Under the pieces are notes generated by a model. That model was not told the origin of the DNA and made no database searches. It saw nothing but the letters and a program-made list of their open reading frames with translations. A stretch of DNA of 64,000 nt, from assembly GCA_029582265.1 (NCBI GenBank), contig CM055816.1, positions 9,921,877 to 9,985,876 of the forward strand, in the 5' to 3' direction. This stretch comes from Zoroaster sp. YZ-2022 (lineage: Eukaryota; Echinodermata; Asteroidea; Forcipulatida; Zoroasteridae). Of this stretch, positions 33,101-42,404 are shown piece after piece (the stretch's first letter is position 1; each line of letters starts with the position of its first letter). Both the position numbers and the translations under genes were made by a program.

Positions 33101-33637
33101 GCCACATCATTTACATAGACTATCTCACTCTGAAATCTCAGGTGAGGACGGACAAAACACAGTTGTGGATTTCTTTTTTTACAATTAATACATTTCTCAC
33201 AAGAATGCAGAATTGATTATAAGCAACTGAGTAGCAGCAATCTGTTGTCCCTGTTTGTTTTGTTTTCGTGAGATACCGGGTAAAGTCTATGTAGCATGAT
33301 TTGTGGTACTTCACTTCAATGGCTACACAGTCAGCCCCCTCTATATGTATCAGTAACTCTGTATTGTAGGAATCCTTTACAGCCTGCTTTAATCGCTCTG
33401 CGTCTATAAAGGAACAGCATGTTAAAGCTTCCTTATGCCGGGTACTGGTTTGAGTGTTCTTGGCATATTTTTCTTTTCGGCAGATGATACAGATTGTTGG
33501 TAGGACATGTTTGGAGCGTGTACATGTACGCTGAGACATCAAGCCAGAAGTGGAACGCAGAAGATGTTTTCTCTTTTTTGGAGAACAGTCTTCATCACTG
33601 CTGGCTTCTGGATCAGGGACTTCATGGGAGGTGAAAG
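30179..33637 (-). pseudogene. Broken copy of an uncharacterised multicopy protein family
   Basis: Read on the minus strand, collinear coding pieces lie in order. (1) 33,637-33,144: a good 3' splice site (pyrimidine tract then ACAG), basic stretch, LPTICIICRKEK, then VKYHKSCYIDFTRYL; the CxxC and HxxxC suggest a zinc-binding fold. (2) 32,937-32,750: VPFVPIPLYNFLAWTVG. (3) 32,750-32,535: LSLAMTLRHLSGSAQL. (4) 32,530-31,315: WDNND, SGKGTTHNTNG, IIDASPTE, VVLDQAMY, LGAFHT, ILIEAE, HHYNRSMRAHK, YARYMPIYWLEM. (5) 31,311-30,990: TIEQTANRDSKTKGG, KGALNRWISTHHERA. (6) 30,985-30,520 and (7) 30,460-30,179: RVHGQAIPQQWKNFL, VFLAHGSKC. TAA at 31,312-31,314 interrupts a frame open on both sides. Frameshifts fall near 33,140, 32,750, 32,531, 30,987 and 30,520. 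From memory, similar proteins recur in many copies in invertebrate and fish annotations; their function is unknown to me. The spaced D, D and E residues could be an RNase H-like transposase core (inference). Confidence 0.75.
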
Positions 33638-33685
33638 CTGTAAACAGAAAAGAAAAATACCCACTTATAAACCATACTTTTTATG

Positions 33686-33689
33686 CTAA
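33686..33689. repeat. Target duplication CTAA, left
   Basis: ctaa here and at 42,405-42,408 are the only direct repeats touching the LTR ends. A 4-bp duplication suits Ty3/gypsy integrases. Confidence 0.75.
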
Positions 33690-34843
33690 TGTGAGAGTGA
33701 CGGGGGAAGGGGGCGTTGCACATCGACATCAAGGAAAAAGGGGCTAGGGCACGCAGGTTCTCTGGATTTCAGGTTGATCTTTATTAGCCTGTAAAGTCAG
33801 GGCAGGCAGTCAAAAAGAGTTGTTTAGTTACAGTTTTCTTTCATTTCTTTTTGTTTAGATTACTCAGCAATTGTGTTAAAACATAAGGCAGAAAAACCCC
33901 AAGCTAGGCAGTCCTAAGCACCGACCAAAGTAACGCGCAGCAAACCCACCCCATCACATAAATCCGCCTGCAATCTCTACCCAATTGCCAAGTTTACATC
34001 CATAAAAATGATGGTTATTTGTCTAAAACATAAAGAGCCATAACTTAAATATCTTCAAATGAGGCCTACATTATATTAATAATCAGAAACTCATGTCTTC
34101 AGCACATACTACATATGCCAGCAGTACAAACACACTTGTGCTCCTCTTAACACAACATCTTTGAATTCATACTAATTTTCTATCTCAAAAATTCACTTTT
34201 TTCATAGTCTCTAAAATTCCACAAGTACCACTAAACAAACCTATAATAATTTTCTGTCAAAGTGAAATAAGTCCCTTTGTCATGCTCTAAGTATATAATT
34301 TAGAAATAATAAGTTCAAAATTGGATAGAAATAATGGCAAACTTTACCTGTAAAGTCAGGGCAGGCAGTGACCTTAAGCCCGCTGTTACTAGGCAGATCC
34401 AAAGTAGCAGTAAACAATATGTAGTTCGTGTCAGCTTGATTATTTTTCTAATAATTAATTAAAACTTCCTTGCCAATTAAATCTTCAACAAAAATGTTCT
34501 ATTATTTAATATGAATAAAATAAGTAATTAAACAAATGTTTGATTTCCCTACTTTAATAACCACAAAATTTATGAACTACATGTGGAATCACTTCTTTTA
34601 ATATGCAAATGATGGCCTAATTAGTTTGACCCGGCTGCTGTTTCATGACAGTGGAAATATGCAAATGGGTGGCTTAGTTTGACCTCGCTGCTGTTTCATG
34701 ACAGTGGAAAGTACATACATAAACTACACTGTATATTAAGTGAAAAGACTTTAGCAAAGGGATACGATAAGAATATGCAAGTATAGGTAAGTGATTAAAG
34801 AATAAAGTAGTTTTATTATTTGAAGCGCTACACACCCCTTACA
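33690..34843 (-). repeat. 3' LTR of the gypsy element
   Basis: Starts TGTAAGGGG and ends CTCACA on the minus strand. A polyadenylation signal AATAAA lies at 33,785-33,780 (minus), about 90 bp from the LTR end. Contains two copies of 'gctgctgtttcatgacagtg' (34,635-34,655 and 34,691-34,711) that may be regulatory. Confidence 0.95.
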
Positions 34844-34856
34844 ACTCTTCCCAGCC
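34844..34856 (-). promoter_or_regulatory. Polypurine tract
   Basis: On the minus strand GGCTGGGAAGAGT immediately precedes the 3' LTR. The purine run ends one base before TGTAAG, as needed for plus-strand DNA priming. Confidence 0.6.
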
Positions 34857-35032
34857 TAGAAATCATCGTCCTCGATGATTTTGGGTCTATCGGAATGCGG
34901 AACATGGGGAACACAATGTCCAGCAAAATAGATCAATACAACAAACATCAATCTGAATACATTTTTTCGGTTTGCTAGACAGAAAATGTCAACAAGGAGA
35001 ACATGTAAAACTCTACAAAACGCAGAAACAAT

Positions 35033-36625
35033 CTAAAGAGAAAAACGGTCTGGTAGCTTGCCACGAGTTGTCCTCACTGGATACCTCCTGGGTATGGATG
35101 TATCTGTTGATCCATCAGATCGGCTAGTACTTGGCACTACCTGCTCAGGGGAATTGCCCAATGCAATCGCTGCAGGCTGCTTTTGGTCATCATTGAGGGC
35201 TTGCACTGTTGTCTCTGAGATACCATCTGGAAACGGGGGAATGTCCGTACTGTCTCCATCGCCTGGGAGTTTCACAACAGCCTCAGGTTCCACGACCAGA
35301 TTGCGGGGCCTGAGGATATAACCTCTAGGTGTTGACTCAGAGTTCTCACTCGAAGGGTCCGATGAAGAGCTTTCTTCTGATGAAGAGCTGCCATCAGCGC
35401 GCCTATCCGGGAGCCATGGACAGTGTTTAATGTGAGACCGATGAACAACCTTCTCATGTCCTGACTTATTGCGGACAACGTATACTGGCTGATCCTCATA
35501 TGGCTGCTTAACTACCAGGAAAGGCTCTGTCTCCCAGTAGTCCTGAAGCTTCTTCCGCCCCTGACGAGCATGCTTGCGGATGAGGACATACTGGCCAATT
35601 CCCAAAGGCTTTTCAAAAACACTCTTTGCCCTCAAGGCCTGACGAGCTACAGCAGCCTGTTTGGTTTTCCTGGTTGCTATCCTGCAAGCCTCCCTCAGTG
35701 CCTTCTGGTGTCTCCTCATGTACTCTGACAAGCCGGCATGATTTCCCTTGGGTGCTTCCCAGCCTAAGTGTAGACCATGGGGGAAACGGCCATTCCGCCC
35801 ATACATTAGGAAAAATGGCTCAACGCCTGTGGTAGAGTGTTCCGTGTTGTTGTACGTGTATATCAGGGCAGGGAGATACTGTGTCCAGTGCTGCTTCTTA
35901 TTCTCCGGAAGGGTAGACAGCATACCATGTAAAGTGCGGTTGAAGCGTTCGCACTGACCATTCCCGGCCGGATGGTAGGGGGTAGTGTGGCTTTTCTGGA
36001 TGCCGTACAGTTCACATAGCTCCCTGACTATCTGGGACTCGAAGTTCCGACCGCAGTCAGAATGAAGACGGAGAGGACATCCAAATGGCAGAAAGATGTG
36101 CTTCACAAGAGCCTTGGCTACTGTGACAGCTCGTTGATCTCTGGTTGGGATGGCCCAGGCATATTTTGTAAAAACATCCGTAGCAATCAACACATTTTCG
36201 AAGCCATCCTTAGATGCTTCCAGGACAGTGAAGTCTATTGCGACTGTCTCCATAGGGGCCGATGCGTTCAGTGACGAAAATGGTGGCCTGGTCTGGTGTG
36301 TAGGTGGCTTACTAATGGCACAACGCTGACATCTAGTACACCAGTCTCGAACAGAAACCTCCATGCCTCGCCAGTAGAATTGGGACCATATAAGCCGCCA
36401 AGTGCGTTTCGGGCCAAAGTGGCCCGCATCATCATGGAACCTACGCATCACTTCCTCCTGGAGAGATTCCGGCAGTACTAGCTGAAGCAGCTTCTGGTGC
36501 TCACTTGGAGAAGTCGCCTTGCGACAAAGCAGCCTGTCTTTGATCATTAACCTCTTCCAGTCTCGAAGTACAGCAAGGCTTTCTTTGCTCAGGTTTGCTC
36601 GTTCAGCACGGTCAGGTTTGTGCCC
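35033..36625 (-). CDS. Gypsy integrase
   Basis: The frame is open from about 36,625 to the stop at 35,033. Counting from the methionine at 36,547: the zinc-binding HHCC module is H38, H43, C70, C73 (FHDDAGHFG ... RDWCTRCQRC). The catalytic core has D105 (AIDFT), D164 (LHSDCGRNFES) and E200 (GNGQCERFNRT), with 35 residues between the last two, the classical DD35E. 'HSDCG' replaces the usual HSDQG. A GPY/F-like module follows (LGIGQYVLIRKHARQG ... EPFLVVK, about 315-350), then a Ser/Glu-rich tail ending PVRTTRGKLPDRFSL. There is no chromodomain. The enzyme inserts the element's cDNA in the nucleus. This frame is the same as that of the protease-RT frame, but a short middle segment (36,870-36,600) lies in another frame. 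Confidence 0.95.
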   Translation of the reverse strand, partial: GHKPDRAERANLSKESLAVLRDWKRLMIKDRLLCRKATSPSEHQKLLQLVLPESLQEEVMRRFHDDAGHFGPKRTWRLIWSQFYWRGMEVSVRDWCTRCQRCAISKPPTHQTRPPFSSLNASAPMETVAIDFTVLEASKDGFENVLIATDVFTKYAWAIPTRDQRAVTVAKALVKHIFLPFGCPLRLHSDCGRNFESQIVRELCELYGIQKSHTTPYHPAGNGQCERFNRTLHGMLSTLPENKKQHWTQYLPALIYTYNNTEHSTTGVEPFFLMYGRNGRFPHGLHLGWEAPKGNHAGLSEYMRRHQKALREACRIATRKTKQAAVARQALRAKSVFEKPLGIGQYVLIRKHARQGRKKLQDYWETEPFLVVKQPYEDQPVYVVRNKSGHEKVVHRSHIKHCPWLPDRRADGSSSSEESSSSDPSSENSESTPRGYILRPRNLVVEPEAVVKLPGDGDSTDIPPFPDGISETTVQALNDDQKQPAAIALGNSPEQVVPSTSRSDGSTDTSIPRRYPVRTTRGKLPDRFSL

Positions 36626-36880
36626 TGTCCAACAAAACGAACCACATCTGCTAGGACTGGATCATCTTTTTGGGCTTTCTCCAGATGTTCTGCCGTATAT
36701 CCGGGTAGACATTGGACACCACCACTCTGACAGGTTTCAATACAATGGGCAAAAGCGATTGGAAGCTCTACACCTGGCGAATAACCTCCAAGACATGCCA
36801 GTATCTCCGATGAATGGACCTCAATAACCTTCGGCGCGATAGTGATACATTCAACATCTCTCCCGCTCAGGTTTATCCAT
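36589..36880 (-). pseudogene. Frame-shifted linker between RNase H and integrase
   Basis: The stretch VIEVHSSEILACLGG to AQKDDPVLADVVRFV is plausible polyprotein linker, but it is in a frame different from both neighbours. One shift lies near 36,852-36,880, just after the RNase H, and the opposite shift near 36,600-36,625. The net frame is restored, so the two events together disrupt only about 85 codons plus the stops. Confidence 0.75.
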
Positions 36881-39241
36881 ACGAGACAGTGCATCGGGAG
36901 CTTGGTTGTTTCTCCCTGGACGATAACAGAGTTCGTAGTCAAAAGAACACAACTGCTGCATCCACTTCATCTCCGTACATCCAAGATTGGCCTTGTCAAT
37001 GAAAAGCAACGGATGATGATCGGTCACAACCACACATTTATTGCAGACAAGATAATCTTTGAAGACTTCTGTGACGGCCCATTTCACAGCCAGTAGTTCC
37101 AGCTTAAATGCACTGTAGCGGCCACTCCGTTCTGCAGGTCGCAGCGTTCGTGAAGCATATGCTATGACACGGCTGTTGTCGTCATCATCCTGTTGGAACA
37201 AAATTGCACCCAGTCCTGTCATACTGGCATCTGTCTCGACACGGAACGGCTTGGAGAAATCTGCATATGACAGAATGGGCGAAGTAGTGACACAATCAAC
37301 AAGTCGATGGAATGCCTGTTTCCCAGCCTCGTCGAGGTTGATTGGGCCGTTGATGGGCTTGGTATTTCTGCGCTTCTGCTTCTGATCACCCTTTAAGTAA
37401 CGGAAGAGTGGTCCTGCGATGGAGGCATAACCTTGAATAAAACGGCGGAAGAAGCCAGTGAACCCCAGGAATGCTCGGACATCCTTCACAGAAGCAGGTT
37501 CAGGCCACTCCCTCACAACTTTTATCTTTTCAGGGTCCACAGCAACCCCGCTGCTGGAAACTCGGTGCCCCAGGTACTGAACCTCGGTCTTCAACAGGTG
37601 ACATTTGGCTGGCTTCAGTTTAAGGCCGTGGTTTCGCAGCTTGGTGAACACGCCATCGAGGTGGGCTAAGTGGGTGTCAAAGTCGGGAGAGTACACAATT
37701 ATATCATCCAAGTAAATAAGGACGTTATCGAAGCACTGCTCTCCAAGACATCGCTGCATCAAACGTTGGAATGTTGCAGGTGCATTGGACAAGCCAAATG
37801 GGAGGCGGGTGTACTCAAATAGCCCAAATGGTACTGCAAATGCCGTCTTCTCAACGTCATCGGGATGTACGGCTACCTGGTAATATCCACTGGTCAAGTC
37901 TAAGACACTGAAGAACTTCGCCCCACCAAGGGCCTGCAGGGACTCCTCTATTCGAGGTAAGGGAAATGAGTCCCGATGTGTCAGCTGATTAAGTCGGCGG
38001 TAGTCTACACATAAACGAATGCTGGAATCTTTCTTCTGGACCACCACTACTGGAGATGCCCATGGGCTGCCGCTCTCCCTTACAATCCCTTCCTCCAACA
38101 AACTATGGATGTGGTCTCGTACTGCCTTGTACTGTGAGGGAGGGAGAGGTCTATGTCTTTGACGAACAGGGTGAGCCGTCCCTGTATCAATATGATGAAC
38201 AATAGTGTCCGTGTATCCTATGTCCAGGGCATGACGAGAGAATGTATCCCGATGTTTCTCCAAGAGTGCTGTCACTCGAGACTTCTGATATGGGGTGATG
38301 CCTGAGCCAATGTCTACTTGGTTGTCCTCCGCGTCTGTCTTTTCTGCACTGATGTTTCCTATAATAACTGATGGAGAGTCATTGGCTTCTTTCTCACGGT
38401 CGTGGACAACAGATCCTAAGCAGAGGGTGCCAAGCTCAGCTGATTTTGGGATGATTACGTCCGAGTTAGTCTCATTATAGAGTGTCACATTGAAGCTGCC
38501 AGATTCAACCTTTACAAGACAGGAAGGGATCGCAACTCCCATAGGAGTACCTCTGCTCGCTGTTGGCTCCAATACAGCCTCATATGCATTGCCTCCTGGA
38601 CCTTTGTGTCCTTTTGCTTTCACAATGGCTACTTGATGAGCTGACAATACAACAGACTGCCCGCCAAGGTATGCTTTACCAACTTTACCATCCTTGGCTC
38701 CGAACTCTAGAGTCTGTCCAGTGGTCTTCAAGGCTCTCTGCCAAATTGGGTCTTGGGTCGGCCAAGGTATCTTCGTCAGATGAGGCTTGTGACTTGAGCT
38801 TAGGAGGTCTTCCCAACACTGCTGCAGCACATTCATTCCCAAAATTCCATGCACACCTGCCTTTGTCTGCGGAGCTGGAGACTTCTCCCGGAGAACAAGC
38901 ACAACTCGAGACCTGATAGTTTGTCCGATGGCATGAATATCCGTCTCAAAGTAGCCAACATAGGGCATATTGGCACCATTCGCAGAGACAAGGGTGAAAA
39001 GCTCAGGGATCGGTCGGAGCCTGAACCCGTTGGGGGCAAGGTGGGCCTTAAAAAATGATTCACCAACAGTTGTCACTTGGGAACCTGGGTCAAGCAAGCA
39101 GGGAACTGTAACTCCAGAAAACATTACAGGAACAGAGTAGCACTCTCCGACTGTTTTTGATAGAAACTTCCTATCCACTGGGGTAGTCGAGCCATCTACA
39201 TTAACCTCCGCCGTACGGCTCGCTACAGCAGAGGCTGGCCG
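36851..39241 (-). CDS. Gypsy protease, reverse transcriptase and RNase H
   Basis: The frame is open from the gag overlap (39,241) to the stop at 36,851, 797 codons including the stop. Numbering from 39,178: protease motif CLLDPGSQVTTV at 27-38 with D30, and the second motif GILGMNVL at 111-118. Reverse transcriptase: LCVDYRRLN (389-397), LDLTSGYYQV (426-435), LPFGLSNAPATF (459-470), catalytic YLDD (489-492). RNase H: D650 (ETDAS), E694 (LELLAVKW), D720 (VVTDHHPL), D762 (APDALSR). All polymerase and RNase H residues are present. The protease signature reads D-P-G instead of the usual D-T/S-G. There is no initiator ATG at the front; expression is expected by -1 frameshifting from gag. Confidence 0.95.
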   Translation of the reverse strand, partial: RPASAVASRTAEVNVDGSTTPVDRKFLSKTVGECYSVPVMFSGVTVPCLLDPGSQVTTVGESFFKAHLAPNGFRLRPIPELFTLVSANGANMPYVGYFETDIHAIGQTIRSRVVLVLREKSPAPQTKAGVHGILGMNVLQQCWEDLLSSSHKPHLTKIPWPTQDPIWQRALKTTGQTLEFGAKDGKVGKAYLGGQSVVLSAHQVAIVKAKGHKGPGGNAYEAVLEPTASRGTPMGVAIPSCLVKVESGSFNVTLYNETNSDVIIPKSAELGTLCLGSVVHDREKEANDSPSVIIGNISAEKTDAEDNQVDIGSGITPYQKSRVTALLEKHRDTFSRHALDIGYTDTIVHHIDTGTAHPVRQRHRPLPPSQYKAVRDHIHSLLEEGIVRESGSPWASPVVVVQKKDSSIRLCVDYRRLNQLTHRDSFPLPRIEESLQALGGAKFFSVLDLTSGYYQVAVHPDDVEKTAFAVPFGLFEYTRLPFGLSNAPATFQRLMQRCLGEQCFDNVLIYLDDIIVYSPDFDTHLAHLDGVFTKLRNHGLKLKPAKCHLLKTEVQYLGHRVSSSGVAVDPEKIKVVREWPEPASVKDVRAFLGFTGFFRRFIQGYASIAGPLFRYLKGDQKQKRRNTKPINGPINLDEAGKQAFHRLVDCVTTSPILSYADFSKPFRVETDASMTGLGAILFQQDDDDNSRVIAYASRTLRPAERSGRYSAFKLELLAVKWAVTEVFKDYLVCNKCVVVTDHHPLLFIDKANLGCTEMKWMQQLCSFDYELCYRPGRNNQAPDALSRMDKPERERC

Positions 39242-40545
39242 TTTAACACCGGCTGTGATTGCTGACTTCGTTCCGGTCTACCTTCAGGCTGCTGTTGTGG
39301 GTATTGGGGCGCTTGTGCTTCAGGTACAAATCCTCTGCCTCTTGGTCGGTATCTGTCATTGGCCACGTTTCTGTAGGGGCAGTTTCGGGCAAAGTGTCCC
39401 GGGGAGCCACACGAATAACAAAGTCCTCTGCATCCTGGATGGCCGAACCTGGGAGGGGCAGCGACGGGATGGGGCTGGAAATAAGGCGAGCCCATTTGTG
39501 AATTTTGTGGTTGAGGACTGGCATTCTGGTAAGTATAGCTCGGGAGATAGTTTCGAGGATAGCCTATTGGAGGCCTGACGACATCTTGGACAGCCTTCAC
39601 TACCTTGTCAGTCATCTCCTTAAGAGCCCCCAGAAGATTGTCTGTGGCTGTTGCTTTATCTCCCAACTGCATGGCGGCTTGATGAGCGGTAGAATTTATG
39701 GTCGCTCTGGATCTTGCATCCTCCTGTCCTTCCCGCCTCAAGACGTACTCCCGTAGTTCTCGGAAGGATTTCACCGCATCCCCTTCGTACATATCCCTGC
39801 ATGTATTTCTGATGTATGTGTCATTCAGTCCCTCTATGAACTGCTCTGTCAGAGCCGCGTTTGGGTTGGAGTACAGCTTCTCATCCCGTCTTGTGAGTCT
39901 CATGAAGCGCTTCTCTAGATCAACTGCAAAATCTCGAACTCCTTCGCCATGGCGTTGTTTTCTCTCAAGAAAGAGGCGCTGGAGTTCCCCAACGGCCAAC
40001 TTTTCACCGTAGGAGTTCTTTATGAACAGCAACACTTCCCCAACGGTTTGCCCAGCGGCCAATAGGGCTTTGACCTCCGCTTTCGGTATCCCACGCAGGT
40101 AGTCCACAAGAAAGGCGCCCCTCTGCATTGCAGGTATGGAATACCGCTGAAAGGCATCCTCAATGGATGTGATGAAATCACGCACTTCACAAGGCTTGCC
40201 ATCGAAGGGAGTAATCTTGCGTTCGGGAGCCATCACCAGCTGGGTGCGAGGTTTAGCCAACATCTCTAGTAATTTGTCTGTCATCGTAGGTGCAGTCTCA
40301 GAAGCAGGGCTGGGGTCCGGCATCAGTACTGTAAACTCATGATCTCCCCAGCCATCTGGAGATGGGCCAACAAGTCCATTCTGGGAGGGAACTACAACCA
40401 TGCTGCCATCTTCTTTGCTGTACAGAAGTCCCTGTGCCTTAGGGTGCTCAGTTTGTAGTACCCCCAGCATGAGGGGCCCATTCTCTGACTTCAATGGGAA
40501 CTGGTGTACACCCTCCTTACCCTTTACTTTAACGTAATTTACCAT
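39223..40545 (-). CDS. Gypsy Gag
   Basis: 440 codons from ATG at 40,545 to TAG at 39,223. It has an N-terminal region of unclear fold, then a central retrotransposon Gag (capsid-like) domain around residues 110-270 (FDGKPCEVRDFITSIEDAF, then DYLRGIPKAEVKALL, then SYGEKLAVGELQRLFLERKQ). One CCHC zinc knuckle is at 376-389 (CYSCGSPGHFARNC). The C-tail is Gln/Pro/Arg-rich and ends VLNGQPLL. It forms the cytoplasmic particle that packages element RNA. The start is set by an ATG right after a poly-T-rich (plus strand) leader. The frame is intact. Confidence 0.95.
   Translation of the reverse strand: MVNYVKVKGKEGVHQFPLKSENGPLMLGVLQTEHPKAQGLLYSKEDGSMVVVPSQNGLVGPSPDGWGDHEFTVLMPDPSPASETAPTMTDKLLEMLAKPRTQLVMAPERKITPFDGKPCEVRDFITSIEDAFQRYSIPAMQRGAFLVDYLRGIPKAEVKALLAAGQTVGEVLLFIKNSYGEKLAVGELQRLFLERKQRHGEGVRDFAVDLEKRFMRLTRRDEKLYSNPNAALTEQFIEGLNDTYIRNTCRDMYEGDAVKSFRELREYVLRREGQEDARSRATINSTAHQAAMQLGDKATATDNLLGALKEMTDKVVKAVQDVVRPPIGYPRNYLPSYTYQNASPQPQNSQMGSPYFQPHPVAAPPRFGHPGCRGLCYSCGSPGHFARNCPYRNVANDRYRPRGRGFVPEAQAPQYPQQQPEGRPERSQQSQPVLNGQPLL
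39241..39247 (-). promoter_or_regulatory. Candidate -1 ribosomal frameshift site GTTAAAC
   Basis: On the minus strand the gag codons read GTG TTA AAC GGC; G TTA AAC is a heptamer in the correct phase for -1 slippage, five codons before the gag stop. After slipping, translation continues CGG CCA GCC and is open into the protease. The same heptamer is a known functional slippery site in arteriviruses. A downstream RNA structure was not evaluated. Confidence 0.6.
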
Positions 40546-41232
40546 TTTTTTTTTTTTTCCGAATCTAATTGTTATTTACTTTTATATATATACCGGAGTG
40601 CCTTTAAGCAATTTTATTTTCACCTTTAACCCTTTTTTAATTTTTTTACATCAAAGAGTTCCTTTAAGCAATTTAACTGACCTCTAACCTTTTTTAGTTA
40701 CACTAATGCGAACATTTAAGCAATTTAATTCACACCTTTAACTTTTTTGTTTTGTTTTTTGTTACACTAATGAGTACATTTAAGCAATTTAATTCACACC
40801 TTTAACTCTTTTTTTTTGTTTTGTTACACTAATGAGTACATTTAATTTTAAGCAATTTAATTTACACCTTTAACTTTTTGTTGTTATACCAAAGATACCT
40901 TTAAGCAGTTTAATTTGCACAATTACTTTCCTGTTACTTTTTTTCTTTTTTCTTTTGTTTTGACAATGCACCTTTAAAGACAGCTTATACAATTGCAGCC
41001 AACAAGTGAAATCTCAAAGAGAGTGAAAAAAACACAACCAACAGGCTCCCTTTAATGCAAAATTGTCTTCTACACCAGATAATAAATCAACTATTCCTTA
41101 TTTTAATTTTTTTAAATATTTTTTTATTTAAAATTTTTTCTTTTCTTTTTAAGTGTACGTGTGATTTCCTACCGCTACCACAGCTTCTTCTTTATCCGAG
41201 CTTGATTTCTTGATCATCCTCCAAAAGGTCCA
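40546..41232 (-). other. Gypsy untranslated leader with tandem repeats
   Basis: The leader is T-rich on the plus strand. At 40,590-40,930 about five imperfect units of 70-80 bp contain 'tttaagcaatttaa..cacctttaac' and 'gttacactaatgagtacatt'. There is no coding region. It may hold packaging signals. Confidence 0.7.
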
Positions 41233-41248
41233 AATCCTGCCGACTACG
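41232..41248 (-). promoter_or_regulatory. Primer binding site for tRNA-Ser
   Basis: The plus strand aaatcctgccgactacg matches the 3' end of animal tRNA-Ser (ending ...CCTGCCGACTACG before CCA). The two bases between this and the LTR are 'ct', not the expected complement of the CCA tail, so the match starts at the discriminator base. Confidence 0.75.
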
Positions 41249-41250
41249 CT

Positions 41251-42404
41251 TGTGAGAGTGACGGGGGAAGGGGGCGTTGCACATCGACATCAAGGAAAAA
41301 GGGGCTAGGGCACGCAGGTTCTCTGGATTTCAGGTTGATCTTTATTAGCCTGTAAAGTCAGGGCAGGCAGTGAAAAAGAGTTGTTTAGTTACAGTTTTCT
41401 TTCATTTCTTTTTGTTTAGATTACTCAGCAATTGTGTTAAAACATAAGGCAGAAAAACCCCAAGCTAGGCAGTCCTAAGCACCGACCAAAGTAACGCGCA
41501 GCAAACCCACCCCATCACATAAATCCGCCTGCAATCTCTACCCAATTGCCAAGTTTACATCCATAAAAATGATGGTTATTTGTCTAAAACATAAAGAGCC
41601 ATAACTTAAATATCTTCAAATGAGGCCTACATTATATTAATAATCAGAAACTCATGTCTTCAGCACATACTACATATGCCAGCAGTACAAACACACTTGT
41701 GCTCCTCTTAACACAACATCTTTGAATTCATACTAATTTTCTATCTCAAAAATTCACTTTTTTCATAGTCTCTAAAATTCCACAAGTACCACTAAACAAA
41801 CCTATAATAATTTTCTGTCAAAGTGAAATAAGTCCCTTTGTCATGCTCTAAGTATATAATTTAGAAATAATAAGTTCAAAATTGGATAGAAATAATGGCA
41901 AACTTTACCTGTAAAGTCAGGGCAGGCAGTGACCTTAAGCCCGCTGTTACTAGGCAGATCCAAAGTAGCAGTAAACAATATGTAGTTCGTGTCAGCTTGA
42001 TTGTTTTTCTAATAATTAATTAAAACTTCCTTGCCAATTAAATCTTCAACAAAAATGTTCTATTATTTAATATGAATAAAATAAGTAATTAAACAAATGT
42101 TTGATTTCCCTACTTTAATAACCACAAAATTTATGAACTACATGTGGAATCACTTCTTTTAATATGCAAATGATGGCCTAATTAGTTTGACCCGGCTGCT
42201 GTTTCATGACAGTGGAAATATGCAAATGGGTGGCTTAGTTTGACCTCGCTGCTGTTTCATGACAGTGGAAAGTACATACATAAACTACACTGTATATTAA
42301 GTGAAAAGACTTTAGCAAAGGGATACGATAAGAATATGCAAGTATAGGTAAGTGATTAAAGAATAAAGTAGTTTTATTATTTGAAGCGCTACACACCCCT
42401 TACA
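41251..42404 (-). repeat. 5' LTR of the gypsy element
   Basis: Identical to the 3' LTR apart from two substitutions. It would carry the promoter and transcription start. Confidence 0.95.

Larger units (their letters stand above)
33690..42404 (-). mobile_element. Near-intact Ty3/gypsy LTR retrotransposon
   Basis: 8.7-kb element read on the minus strand: 5' LTR (42,404-41,251), tRNA-Ser primer site, long leader, gag, protease-reverse transcriptase-RNase H, integrase, polypurine tract, 3' LTR (34,843-33,690). Both LTRs are 1,154 bp, begin TG and end CA, and differ at two positions that I can see (33,811 against 41,372; 34,442 against 42,003). The insertion is therefore recent. It is inserted 48 bp upstream of an exon of the 30-33.6 kb pseudogene. 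tRNA-Ser priming and the lack of a chromodomain suggest the mag-like branch, without certainty. Two frameshifts near the RNase H-integrase junction probably make it inactive. Confidence 0.95.

Noticed and set aside
35058..40012. Many plus-strand frames of 60-117 codons
   Set aside because: They are antisense shadows of gag, pol and integrase.
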